This document shows positions 24,996 through 33,422 of a stretch of 43,682 nt of DNA, piece after piece. Position 1 is the stretch's first letter, and each line of letters opens with the position of its first letter. The translations under genes were made by a program, and so were the position numbers. The stretch is taken from assembly GCA_001587635.1 (NCBI GenBank), contig LNJE01000012.1:1-43682 (forward strand), read 5' to 3'. Below the pieces are notes generated by a model that saw only the letters and a list, made by a program, of their open reading frames with translations, searched no databases and was not told the origin of the DNA. The DNA is from Methanofastidiosum methylothiophilum. Lineage in GTDB: Archaea > Methanobacteriota_B > Thermococci > Methanofastidiosales > Methanofastidiosaceae.

Positions 24996-25343
24996 CTAAT
25001 TAACATTAGACTTAATTTTTTTCTCTAACCCCTTTATAGTTCCTGATACATAAAGAGGTAATATATTGACTTTTTCTTTACCTACAGATTTAGTAAGCGA
25101 TAGTATAAATATAGCTTTGTACAATGATTTTATATTACTTTCTATTAGGCCATATCTACTATTTTCGTCATATTCTTTTACCCAAAGACCTATTTCAGAA
25201 GCGCCAAACTCTCCCAAAAAATCAATGGCTGAATTCCAGATAGCCTTAACTAGGTCTTCTCTTTTAAAGTCTTTCCCTCCTTCAATTATAAAACTAACAT
25301 ATCGTGTCTTTTCTCGTAGAGTCTTTGGATTTTTTATAGGCAT
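24996..25343 (-). CDS. rnp2: RNase P protein component 2 (Pop5)
   Basis: 115 residues: PKTLREKTRYVSFIIEGG start, GASEIGLWVKEYDENSRYGLI, SLTKSVG and VSGTIKGLEKKI are typical of archaeal Pop5, which with Rpp30 forms the catalytic-core protein pair of RNase P for tRNA 5' maturation. It is the first gene of the superoperon; rpp30, often adjacent, is absent here. A TATA-like aattatatg about 25-30 nt upstream of the ATG suggests a leaderless start. Confidence 0.85.
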   Translation of the reverse strand: MPIKNPKTLREKTRYVSFIIEGGKDFKREDLVKAIWNSAIDFLGEFGASEIGLWVKEYDENSRYGLIESNIKSLYKAIFILSLTKSVGKEKVNILPLYVSGTIKGLEKKIKSNVN

Positions 25344-25590
25344 AAAAGCATCTAAAAAAGATATAATACATATAATTTAAGTATTTTGGTATAGTTTACC
25401 TATATGGGCTTATTCTGCCTTGCTACATAGAAAGTGAAGACTATTCTTCTGTTGCATGACAATCTACAACAGCTAATGTAAAACTAAAAGAGAGAAGTAA
25501 AAAGTTAAAATTAAATGTTATTTAACTGAAATTATGCAACATAGCAGACTTATTCAGAACATTTAAATATAGTATCGTACAATTAATAGT
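25344..25590. promoter_or_regulatory. Divergent intergenic region between rnp2 and the ACT-domain gene
   Basis: 247 bp. It carries a TATA-like element for rnp2 near 25365-25375 and one (atttaaatata) near 25560-25571 for the plus-strand gene. A weak 6-bp stem (CTGTTG 25449-25454, CAACAG 25467-25472) and a distant 8-bp complementary pair (TGTTGCAT 25450, ATGCAACA 25534) are present. No ORF or recognisable RNA gene. Confidence 0.5.
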
Positions 25591-26244
25591 GTGCCAGACA
25601 AGAAAAGTATTGCTGAAATAGTTAGGGAGTACATCGGTGCACACCCTTCTATAATGGACTGTCTTAAATATGGAATAATCAATTATTCCGCACTTTCAAG
25701 AATGATAATGGATGAGTATAAGATAGACAACATGGTTGCAGTCCTTATAGCATCTAGAAGATATGCCGAAGAATTACAAAAAGAAAAGAAGTTTCTCGAG
25801 AAAAAAATAAAACAAATTTTAAAGAAGAGTAGGATCAATATAAAGACAAAAGTTGCAACTGTAACTCTTAAGCCTGGGTGGCATGTTTTCTTAAAACTCG
25901 AACCAGTTCTAAAGAAAACACTTTCAGAAGGCTATCTAATCAATATTATCCAAGGTTCTCAAGGAATTACGTTAATATTACTTGAAGATTATCTTGAGGA
26001 AGTTGAAAATCTAATAGGTAAAGACAATATAGTAAGAATAACAAAAAATTTAGTTGAAATATCTGTTAAGAGCCCTGAAGATATAAGTGATACCCCCGGG
26101 GTAGTATCTTATCTATCTTCAAATTTATCTTCTGTTGGGATAAACGTTATAGAAACTATGAGTTGCTTTATGGATACCATATTTGTAGTTGATGAGAAAG
26201 ATATGGTACTCGCTTTTGAAGCCCTTAATAGATGTATAGACTAA
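25591..26244 (+). CDS. ACT-domain regulatory protein
   Basis: 217 residues. The N-terminal ~65 residues look like a helical DNA-binding-like unit (IAEIVREYIGAHPSIMDCL, ALSRMIMDEYKI). The C-terminal half holds ACT-like repeats, the last (DTPGVVSYLSSNLSSVGINVIETMSCFMDTIFVVDE) closely resembling ligand-binding ACT domains of aspartokinase. No kinase domain is present, so it is probably a ligand-responsive regulator. The start is GTG, about 25 nt after a TATA box. Confidence 0.65.
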   Translation: MPDKKSIAEIVREYIGAHPSIMDCLKYGIINYSALSRMIMDEYKIDNMVAVLIASRRYAEELQKEKKFLEKKIKQILKKSRINIKTKVATVTLKPGWHVFLKLEPVLKKTLSEGYLINIIQGSQGITLILLEDYLEEVENLIGKDNIVRITKNLVEISVKSPEDISDTPGVVSYLSSNLSSVGINVIETMSCFMDTIFVVDEKDMVLAFEALNRCID

Positions 26245-26280
26245 GTATTTATATCTAAAATACTAAAAAGATGGGATGTT

Positions 26281-26766
26281 ATGGAAATAAGTGTAATAGA
26301 CATAAAAAAAGATGATGGTGTAGAATTTATACTTGGACAAGGCAACTTTTCTATTTACACTGTAGATGATCTTGCAAGAACACTCCTAACATGCGTTGCA
26401 GGAATTAAAGTTGGCGTTGCTATGAATGAAGCCAAACCTAAACTAACAAGAGTTGCAGGAAATGATGAACATCTAAAGGAACTTGCATCAAATGCAGCTT
26501 TAAAAATTGGTGCCGGGCATATTTTTGTAATAATGATGAGAGGTGCATTTCCAATTAATTTACTAAATAATGTGAAAAATCATCCTGGTGTTTGTACAGT
26601 CTACGGTGCAAGTGAAAATCCCTTCCAAGTTATTGTAGCAAAGACAGATATTGGAAGTTCAGTTATAGGTATAGTTGATGGAACTTCTGCAGAAAAGATA
26701 GAAGATAAATACGAAAAGAAAGAGAGGAGAGATATCTTAGAAAAAATAGGATATAAGATAGAATGA
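26281..26766 (+). CDS. Adenosine-specific kinase family (DUF355)
   Basis: 161 residues: KDDGVEFILGQGNFSIYTVDDL, GVAMNEAKPKLTRVAGND, GCGH-like GAGHIFVIMMRGAFPIN and GSSVIGIVDG are the family pattern. A homologue from Pyrobaculum has been structurally described as an adenosine-specific kinase. It would phosphorylate adenosine or serve nucleotide salvage, but biochemical support is thin. A GGGATG site precedes the ATG. Its 3' end overlaps the next gene by 4 nt. Confidence 0.85.
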   Translation: MEISVIDIKKDDGVEFILGQGNFSIYTVDDLARTLLTCVAGIKVGVAMNEAKPKLTRVAGNDEHLKELASNAALKIGAGHIFVIMMRGAFPINLLNNVKNHPGVCTVYGASENPFQVIVAKTDIGSSVIGIVDGTSAEKIEDKYEKKERRDILEKIGYKIE

Positions 26767-27311
26767 AGGCCAAAATAGAAAATCTTAAAGGCCTAAGATT
26801 GCTAAATCCTGGCCCTCTCGTTTTGATTTCATCAAAATATCAAGGAAAATCTAATATTGTTACTGCAGCGTGGACTAGTCCAGTTTCTCACTCACCTCCA
26901 CTTATCTCCGTATCCCTCTCAACAAAAAAACTTTCTCACATCCTCGTTGGAAATTCTAAAGAATTTACTGTGAATATTCCATCAATAGACCTTCTAGATA
27001 AGGTGATGCAGTGTGGTTCAGAGAGTGGGAGAAATGTTGACAAATTTAAACAATTTAAACTTAAAGAAGTCAAAGGAAAAAAAGTATCTTGCCCATCTAT
27101 AAAAGAATGTTTTGCCTTTATTGAGTGCAAAGTAATTGATTCTTTTCTATGTGGAGATCATTATCTCTTTATAGGAGAGATAGTACACTGTGAGATTGAA
27201 AAAGAATTCTATAATGAATGTATAGATATAGAAAAGATAAAATTCATTAACCATCTTGGGGGGCCATATTTTACTTATCCAGAAAAAATCATTGAAAAGG
27301 AAAGAGATTAG
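26763..27311 (+). CDS. Flavin reductase-like FMN-binding protein
   Basis: 182 residues with the FMN-binding split-barrel pattern: NPGPLVLISSKYQGKSNIVTAAW, TSPVSHSPPLISVSLS, FTVNIPS and a CGSESGRNVDKF segment. Relatives include flavoredoxin and ferric/flavin reductases. Electron donor and acceptor are not visible. Overlaps the adenosine-kinase-like gene by 4 nt, and its stop is 2 nt from the stop of the convergent gene. Confidence 0.8.
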   Translation: MKAKIENLKGLRLLNPGPLVLISSKYQGKSNIVTAAWTSPVSHSPPLISVSLSTKKLSHILVGNSKEFTVNIPSIDLLDKVMQCGSESGRNVDKFKQFKLKEVKGKKVSCPSIKECFAFIECKVIDSFLCGDHYLFIGEIVHCEIEKEFYNECIDIEKIKFINHLGGPYFTYPEKIIEKERD

Positions 27312-27313
27312 AG

Positions 27314-27805
27314 TTACTGAAACTCTGATATATGGGCTCTTTTAATGTCTTCCATTTTATTGTCATATTCTTTGAATTCAATTTCATACTGTCTTAAGTT
27401 GTTCATAGATTGGACCATTCCATCTTCCTGTCCATTAATAAAATACTCTTTCAATATCTTAATTTCAACTGCAGCATTTTTTAAAGCTTGAACTTTTTTT
27501 AGATAATAGTTAGTATATAGGATTAACCAGTCTTTCTTTGATTTTTGAGCTTCAATCATTGCATTTTCAAGTGCAACTGAAGCTGTTGAAAGTTCAACTA
27601 TGGCTTTATCTGCATAAATTGTAATGTTGTCCATATCTTGGATAGAATAAGCATTAGAAGCGATATTATAATACTCAATTCCTTTTGATAATTTTAAATT
27701 TGCAGCCTTTATACTTGTATTCCAATTTTCAAGATATGTATTAAGACATAATGATAGTAAAAAAATTATAATTAAGCTAGGAATTAATAATTTCTTGCTT
27801 TTCAT
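27314..27805 (-). CDS. Membrane-anchored helical protein of unknown function
   Basis: 163 residues: a hydrophobic N-terminal anchor or signal (residues 4-23, with one Cys at 20), then an alpha-helical extracytoplasmic domain rich in Ala, Lys and Glu (coiled-coil or four-helix-bundle-like), with no recognisable motif. The Cys at 20 is not in a convincing lipobox. It follows the HAD gene by 3 nt, so it is part of a three-gene operon. Confidence 0.55.
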   Translation of the reverse strand: MKSKKLLIPSLIIIFLLSLCLNTYLENWNTSIKAANLKLSKGIEYYNIASNAYSIQDMDNITIYADKAIVELSTASVALENAMIEAQKSKKDWLILYTNYYLKKVQALKNAAVEIKILKEYFINGQEDGMVQSMNNLRQYEIEFKEYDNKMEDIKRAHISEFQ

Positions 27806-27808
27806 TTT

Positions 27809-28609
27809 TTACACCTTTCTAGATTTTTTAAGATTAATATATAAATCCATCAGATCTTTAAAGACATAATCTGGCTTTATAGGGGATTTAGATACTTCTA
27901 ATGTATCTACAACTCCACTCAATACAAGTGCAGTTTGAATACCAAAGTTTTTCCCAGCTAGGACATCAGTATCAATCCTATCTCCAATCATTATACTATT
28001 TTCCTTTTTTGCTAAAATTCTTTTTGTGGCAATTTCCATAATTAAAGTTTTTGGCTTTCCTATTATTATAGGTTCAACTCCACTAGCAGCTGTTATTGAT
28101 GCCAGTATTGCACCACATCCAGGAAGTATGCCTTCATTGGAAGGGTAAGTTAGATCTGGATTTGTACCCATATATATTGCACCCTTCTGGATAGCAAGTG
28201 ATGCCTTTTTCATTTTTTCATAGGTGAATGCGATATCCCACCCTACAATTACAAAATCTGGATTTTTTTCCTCGATTTTAATACCTGCGTTTTGAATTAA
28301 AGATATTAGGCCATCACCGCCGACAACATAAGCACTTAAATTATAATTCTCTTTAAGATATGTCTCCTTCAAAAATTCTACTGTAGCTACGCCAGAATTT
28401 ATTATTTCATTTTCTTGTATATTTATATTCATGTTTTTTAGTTTTCTTGAATAATCTGCAGGAGATTTAGATGAGTTATTAGTAACACAAATAAATTTTA
28501 TGTTTTGTTCAATTAAATAGTCAATGAATTCTCTGGCTCCTCTTATCGGATGATTGCCACGATATAATACACCATCAATATCTATAAATATATACTTGAT
28601 GTCTTTCAA
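27809..28609 (-). CDS. HAD-IIA family phosphatase (NagD-like)
   Basis: 266 residues: motif I IFIDIDGVLYRGN (Asp10, Asp12), motif II CVTNNSS, the C2 cap, IIGKPKTLIMEIA and motif III/IV IMIGDRIDTDVLAG. Family members dephosphorylate sugar phosphates, nucleotides or phosphoglycolate; the substrate is unknown. The start is TTG, with GGAGAG 6 nt upstream at the end of the FAD gene, so the two are coupled. Confidence 0.85.
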   Translation of the reverse strand: MKDIKYIFIDIDGVLYRGNHPIRGAREFIDYLIEQNIKFICVTNNSSKSPADYSRKLKNMNINIQENEIINSGVATVEFLKETYLKENYNLSAYVVGGDGLISLIQNAGIKIEEKNPDFVIVGWDIAFTYEKMKKASLAIQKGAIYMGTNPDLTYPSNEGILPGCGAILASITAASGVEPIIIGKPKTLIMEIATKRILAKKENSIMIGDRIDTDVLAGKNFGIQTALVLSGVVDTLEVSKSPIKPDYVFKDLMDLYINLKKSRKV

Positions 28610-28611
28610 GA

Positions 28612-30000
28612 TTAACTCTCCTTTTTTAGTATACCTTCTGCAGCAAGAATCCCAGTAGCCGCTGAGTTAACTATGTCTCTTGAAAGTCCAACTCCGTCAC
28701 CAGCAACAAAGAGATTTGGTAAATTAGTCTCCATGAATGAATCAACTTTGACCCTTATCCCATAAAATTTAATCTCTGGGGCATAGAGGAGCGTTGAATC
28801 ACTTCCCACCCCAGGTAAAAGATTATCAAGTCTTTCAAGTGATTCAATTAAATTTGTAACTATTCTATAAGGCAGCGCCATAGCTATATCCCCAGGGGTA
28901 GTCGATAAAAGTGTTGGTTTAATGTTGCTTCTTCGGATCCTTTCGGGGGTAGATCTTCTTCCCATCCTTAAATCCCCAAATCTTTGTATGAGGGGTTTAC
29001 CTCCTCCAAGGACAGTTGCAATCTTAGCAATTGAGATGCCATAGGATGTTGTATCTTCAACAGGCGAAGTCAATGTCACTCTTGATAGAAATGCAAAATT
29101 ACTATTTTGTGATTTGATATCTCTCATTGAGTGACCATTTACCCCAACATATCCATCATACTGTTCTTTCATCACATAGCCCTCATGATTTGTGCAAAAT
29201 GTCCTTACAAAATCATCATAAGTTCTTGAATAGATGTGGAATTTTGGATCTCTATTTACATCAATTACAGGCTTCATGACAACTTTTGATACTTCAACCC
29301 TAACACCTATATCAATAGATTGGTGTACTACCTTAATTCCAAGTTCATTAATTTGTGACATTAAAAAATTTGAGCCAGCTCTACCCGGAGCTGTTATGAG
29401 GTATTCAGACTCAATTTTATAAGGCTTATTTTTTTGTAGATAAGTAGTAACGTAGTAATTTTTTACTTTTTCTATTTTTGTTGCATCTGCAAGCATGACA
29501 AACTTAACACCTTTATTTTCAAGATATTTTTTCATTGAGTTAATCACTACTGGTGTATAATCACTTCCTATATGCCTTTGAGGTATCTGTATAAACTTAA
29601 TTCCTGAGGCTTCAGCTTTTCTTTGTAATTCTTCTATCATTTCAGTTTCGCCGATAAATAGTTTTTCAGGAGCCCCATGCTTTAAGAATATTGAATCGAC
29701 TTCATTAACTAGTTTCATTGCCTTGTCGGACTTGCCAGTGAGTTCTTCAAGATCACCACCTATATCTGGCCTTAAGTTAAGTATTCCATCTGAAAGGCAT
29801 CCTGATCCACCAGTCCCGTAAAGGACATTACATGGATTACAATTATTACATTCACCAGTATATTCAAGTGGACATTTTCTGCTATCTACATCTCTACCTC
29901 TGTCTAAAATAATAATCTCAAATTTATCGTTTTCAGAAAGTTTGTAAGCAGAAAAAAGACCTGCAGGACCTGCTCCAATTATAACTACTTTTTTCTTCAT
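28612..30000 (-). CDS. FAD-dependent dehydrogenase (COG2509-like)
   Basis: 462 residues. N-terminal GAGPAGLFSAYKL FAD-binding loop, then a cysteine cluster CPLEYTGECNNCNPC (about residues 43-57) next to GTGGSGCLSDG, and a C-terminal LFVAGDGVGLSRDIVNSAATG FAD motif. COG2509 proteins are poorly characterised NAD(P)/FAD oxidoreductases. The cysteines could bind an iron-sulfur cluster. First gene of a three-gene unit with the HAD phosphatase and the helical protein. Confidence 0.8.
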   Translation of the reverse strand: MKKKVVIIGAGPAGLFSAYKLSENDKFEIIILDRGRDVDSRKCPLEYTGECNNCNPCNVLYGTGGSGCLSDGILNLRPDIGGDLEELTGKSDKAMKLVNEVDSIFLKHGAPEKLFIGETEMIEELQRKAEASGIKFIQIPQRHIGSDYTPVVINSMKKYLENKGVKFVMLADATKIEKVKNYYVTTYLQKNKPYKIESEYLITAPGRAGSNFLMSQINELGIKVVHQSIDIGVRVEVSKVVMKPVIDVNRDPKFHIYSRTYDDFVRTFCTNHEGYVMKEQYDGYVGVNGHSMRDIKSQNSNFAFLSRVTLTSPVEDTTSYGISIAKIATVLGGGKPLIQRFGDLRMGRRSTPERIRRSNIKPTLLSTTPGDIAMALPYRIVTNLIESLERLDNLLPGVGSDSTLLYAPEIKFYGIRVKVDSFMETNLPNLFVAGDGVGLSRDIVNSAATGILAAEGILKKES

Positions 30001-30032
30001 ATAAACTAACTTAAAATTAAACCTAAAAAAGC

Positions 30033-31670
30033 TTATGGATTTCCTTTATTTTTAGAGGGTTTTTTGGGAAGTCCTTTAAGGGATTTTTTTGTTTTAAGTT
30101 TTGATTTTTTGATCGGAACTGATTTCTCTTCAACCACTAATTGCCTTGGAGGAATCTCTTGTGAATATGTCTGAGTCAGAGCTTCCTGTGTTTGTGATTT
30201 ATCAGGTGGTTGTTGTATGGGCCCCATCTTTGGTAATTCAATACGTTTCAAATTTTTCTTTAATAAAAAGACAATTATGAAAAATGCTGCAATTATTATG
30301 ATTGGCAGTGCCTGTATTAAAATATTTGATTCTAATACTAAATTTATTTCTTTCTCGGTCTCTCCTTCAACTTTTACTATCTGGGTTACTTTCCCGTACA
30401 ATGTTGAAGACGCTACAACTTGATACTCTTTTGGAGGAAGTTCAGATATTATAATTGTGCCTGAATTATCTGAGCTACCTTTTTGGACACCATCTACAAG
30501 GATGGAAACTCCACTAATAGGGCTACCTTTTGAGTTCTTTAATGAAACTTTGAGTGAGCCATTAGCAGTCTTCAAAGTAAGTGATTTTGATAATCCTTCT
30601 TTAGTTATCTCAAAATTGATTTCAGAGGGATTGTATCCCTTTGCATCGGCTTTTAATGTGTATACTCCAGGTACAAGTTCTATCGTACCATTAGCTTTTG
30701 TAATATTTTCAACTAAAACTCCACTTCCTGTTTTTAAAACCTCGGCTTCAACTTCAGATAGCGCTTTACCATCTTCAGCCCTAATCTCATAAGTAAATTT
30801 GCCTTTTTGTTTGGATAAGATTATTGTAATTTCTTTTTGTTCTTCCTGTGTGAGATTGAATGATTCAGTTGTATACTTCTCATAGTCCATAAACTCAACT
30901 TCTAAAAAATATGTTCCNGGNTTNACTGAAAATTTGAAGAAGCCACCAAGNTCTGTTGAAGTATAAGACACACTTGTTCCTTTGAGAAAAACTTGTATCC
31001 CAAATAAGGGCTTACCATCATCTGTAGTTACTTTACCNNNTANATCTCCTTTGACAGTTAAAGGAATATTAACAGAATAATCAACATGGTCTGCTGGAAT
31101 GATGGAGTTTGGCAATTCATATTCTGAAGTTGAGTAAGANGCCTTAACTTTATAGTTTTGTGCATCTGGAACTTCAATCCTATATTGGCCAGTTTCATCT
31201 GTGTTCACGGAAAAGGTTTCATTTGTTGTTACGTTTGTCACTTTAACTGTTGCATTGGATATTCCCTGTTCACCAGCTTCAAAGATATTATTATTATTTG
31301 AGTCTTTGTAAACATTTCCTGAAATAATTTTAAATCCTGTATGCCTCAAATAAAATGTTTTTGCATTTAGGGAGGATATATCGACATTTTCAATTATAGT
31401 TACAAATCCTGATTTAGAAATAGTAACGGAGTATGTTCCTTCCGCTATGTTTTCAAAAAGTAACTCTCCCCTCGAATTCGTATTACCAGATCTTTGATAG
31501 TTTGTATCGGATTGTAAAGACAGCCTAATCTCTACATCAGGAATTTGAGTACCATTGACACTAGCAGTATTAATCAGAAAATTTTTGTTAGTAGCACCAG
31601 AAGTTATGGGAACTGTAAGTACCAATATCAGTAGTGATATGATAGCACTTCTTGAGTATCTTCCTAACAT
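30033..31670 (-). CDS. Surface protein with carboxypeptidase-regulatory-like/Ig-like repeats
   Basis: 545 residues: signal peptide (about residues 10-26, ending near ITSGA), at least four beta-sandwich repeats with the pattern G-x-x-x-F-x-x-L-P-x-G-x-Y-x-V (for example GELLFENIAEGTYSVTISKSG, then DETGQYRIEV), one SdrD/Cna-type repeat with a DSNNNNIFEAGEQGI calcium-binding-like loop, one TM helix near 435-457 and a lysine-rich cytoplasmic tail. Likely an adhesin or cell-surface structural protein. ATG 31670 follows GAGGA; a TTG at 31682 is less likely. Ns at 30918-31140. Confidence 0.8.
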   Translation of the reverse strand: MLGRYSRSAIISLLILVLTVPITSGATNKNFLINTASVNGTQIPDVEIRLSLQSDTNYQRSGNTNSRGELLFENIAEGTYSVTISKSGFVTIIENVDISSLNAKTFYLRHTGFKIISGNVYKDSNNNNIFEAGEQGISNATVKVTNVTTNETFSVNTDETGQYRIEVPDAQNYKVKXSYSTSEYELPNSIIPADHVDYSVNIPLTVKGDXXGKVTTDDGKPLFGIQVFLKGTSVSYTSTXLGGFFKFSXXXGTYFLEVEFMDYEKYTTESFNLTQEEQKEITIILSKQKGKFTYEIRAEDGKALSEVEAEVLKTGSGVLVENITKANGTIELVPGVYTLKADAKGYNPSEINFEITKEGLSKSLTLKTANGSLKVSLKNSKGSPISGVSILVDGVQKGSSDNSGTIIISELPPKEYQVVASSTLYGKVTQIVKVEGETEKEINLVLESNILIQALPIIIIAAFFIIVFLLKKNLKRIELPKMGPIQQPPDKSQTQEALTQTYSQEIPPRQLVVEEKSVPIKKSKLKTKKSLKGLPKKPSKNKGNP

Positions 31671-31704
31671 AATTTTCCTCAAGACTATTTATTAAAATAT
31701 AAAA

Positions 31705-31968
31705 TTAAATCTCGGAAAATACTTTTCTTACGTCTTTTACCTTTATAGTGTCGTCCATCTCAATTATTCTTGTTTCGCACTCCATGACATCTCTCACATC
31801 ACCAGTAAGCTCAAGATATGTTCCAAGATTAGTGTCGTAAGTTTTTACGTTTACAGATCCTGGAATTGTTCCTGGACTTATTGTGCCAAGATTTAGATTT
31901 TCGACAAGTATCCTAACTGAATAAGGCTTATTTTTATGCCTTCCAATTCCATCTTCAACAATTTTCAT
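31705..31968 (-). CDS. Small protein of unknown function
   Basis: 87 residues, MKIVEDGIGRHKNKPYSVRILVENLNLG at the start, with one cysteine in MECETR. Predicted small beta/alpha fold, no TM. AGGTGA site before the ATG and a TATA-like gtatattga 30-40 nt upstream. It reads as a real gene by start signals, but I know no family. It may share a promoter region with the downstream surface protein (35 bp gap). Confidence 0.6.
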   Translation of the reverse strand: MKIVEDGIGRHKNKPYSVRILVENLNLGTISPGTIPGSVNVKTYDTNLGTYLELTGDVRDVMECETRIIEMDDTIKVKDVRKVFSEI

Positions 31969-32236
31969 AACACTTCACCTATCCTTTAGTAGCTGATAAT
32001 CAATATACAGTTACCAGTTTATAAGCTTTTCGATATCGATAATATATAACAATGTTCCAAAACTATTACAAAATATAAACAAAAAGTGCTTAATGACTTT
32101 CAAAAAATAGATACTATTATTTAAATAATAAGATGGTATTGATAATCGATAATTAATATTTTAGTAAAAGTCCAAAATAGGGGAATGACTTATATTAATG
32201 CTAAATCTTATATAATATTTAGCATATTTCGATATA
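31969..32236. promoter_or_regulatory. Divergent intergenic region upstream of thyX
   Basis: 268 bp, very AT-rich. It holds a 10-bp palindrome TCGATATCGA at 32030-32039, a 9-bp direct repeat ATCGATAAT at 32035-32043 and 32145-32153, and a 28-bp inverted repeat around the thyX TATA box at 32198-32225. No ORF of note. Confidence 0.55.
32198..32225. promoter_or_regulatory. Inverted repeat enclosing the thyX TATA box
   Basis: Perfect 9-bp arms ATGCTAAAT (32198-32206) and ATTTAGCAT (32217-32225) flank a 10-bp spacer containing TATATAAT. The TATA element is about 22-29 nt before the thyX ATG, so thyX is probably leaderless. A dimeric repressor bound to the arms would exclude TBP. Confidence 0.65.
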
Positions 32237-32956
32237 ATGAAAGTTATTCTTTTGGAACATACTCACAATCCTGAAACTGTTTGTGCCGTAGCAGCCCTTA
32301 CAACAATGAAAGAGGGTACCCCATCTGAATTGATAAAGGAGATAGATGCAAACAATGCAAAGAATAGAATTCACAGAGTTGTTGGTTATGGGCACTATTC
32401 AGTTATTGAACATGCAAGTTTTACTTTTTCTATTGAAGGTATTTCAAGAGCATGTTCCCATCAACTAGTAAGACATAGAATCGCCTCTTTTACACAGCAG
32501 AGTCAAAGATACGTAAAGATGGAAGAAGTACCTTTTGTTACCCCTCCCTCTATTAAAAAAAATAGATCTGCTGAAGAATTATTCAAAAAGAGTTTGAAAG
32601 AATCTATAGAAACTTATAAAAAACTACTTGAACTAAACATTACCCCTGAAGATGCAAGATTTGTACTTCCCAATGCAACTAAGACAAATATTGTTATGAC
32701 TATGAACGCAAGAGAACTACTACATTTCTTTAATCTCCGTTGTTGTAATCGAGCACAGTGGGAAATTAGAGAGATGGCTTGGAGTATGTTGTATCTTGTT
32801 CTTGGTGTTTCTTCTGCCTTATTTGAGTCTTCTGGCCCAAAGTGTATAGTTGAAGGAATATGTAGCGAAGGTAAGGCTTCTTGTGGCTGTTACAAGCTTT
32901 TTGAAGGGAAAAGTATAGACGAAAGAAGGATAATTGTCAAAGAATTTTATAAGTAA
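32237..32956 (+). CDS. thyX: FAD-dependent thymidylate synthase ThyX
   Basis: 239 residues with the ThyX signature RHRIASFTQQSQR (residues 79-91). It methylates dUMP to dTMP using a folate-type donor with FAD and NAD(P)H. Residues NRIHRVVGYGHYSVIEH form the usual FAD/dUMP region. A cysteine-rich C-terminus (CSEGKASCGCYKLF) is less typical. It precedes dCMP deaminase by 13 nt, giving the dCMP-dUMP-dTMP route in one operon. Confidence 0.95.
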   Translation: MKVILLEHTHNPETVCAVAALTTMKEGTPSELIKEIDANNAKNRIHRVVGYGHYSVIEHASFTFSIEGISRACSHQLVRHRIASFTQQSQRYVKMEEVPFVTPPSIKKNRSAEELFKKSLKESIETYKKLLELNITPEDARFVLPNATKTNIVMTMNARELLHFFNLRCCNRAQWEIREMAWSMLYLVLGVSSALFESSGPKCIVEGICSEGKASCGCYKLFEGKSIDERRIIVKEFYK

Positions 32957-32969
32957 TAGCGTGATTTTT

Positions 32970-33422
32970 ATGGCAAGAATGGATATTGACACATATTTTA
33001 TGAGTATTGCAGAACTAGTAAAAAAGAGATCTACTTGTATAAAACAACATGTCGGTGCAGTTTTAGTTAAAGAAGGGCATATAATATCAACAGGTTACAA
33101 TGGGAGCCCAAGAGGACTTCCTCATTGTTCAGAAGAAACATGTCTTAGGCAGACTCTTAGTTCTCTTGAAAAATCACATTTATGTAGGGGCGTTCATGCA
33201 GAACAAAATACTATTATACAAGCTGCAATACATGGTGTTTCAACAGAAAATTCAACAATTTATTCAACACATTTTCCATGTATGTCTTGTACAAAAATTT
33301 TGATAAATGCTGGTGTAAAAGAAATTGTTTATGGTAGGGACTATGATCTTGATAATGAAATAAAAATGAGTATGATAAGGGATGCTGGTGTCAGGACAAA
33401 AAAATTACTCTTGACTGATTAG
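32970..33422 (+). CDS. dCMP deaminase
   Basis: 150 residues from ATG 32970. Zinc site: HAEQN (His77, Glu79) and PCMSC (Cys104, Cys107). The front half (HVGAVLVKEGHIISTGYNGSPRGLPHC) is the dCMP deaminase/ComEB signature. It makes dUMP for ThyX. An upstream TTG at 32934 is inside thyX and is rejected. The stop is directly followed by the ATG of the kinase-like gene. Confidence 0.9.
   Translation: MARMDIDTYFMSIAELVKKRSTCIKQHVGAVLVKEGHIISTGYNGSPRGLPHCSEETCLRQTLSSLEKSHLCRGVHAEQNTIIQAAIHGVSTENSTIYSTHFPCMSCTKILINAGVKEIVYGRDYDLDNEIKMSMIRDAGVRTKKLLLTD

Noticed and set aside
25400..25560. Possible structured RNA between rnp2 and the ACT gene
   Set aside because: Only short complementary stretches (6 and 8 bp) with no conserved RNA motif or tRNA-like boxes; expected by chance in AT-rich DNA.
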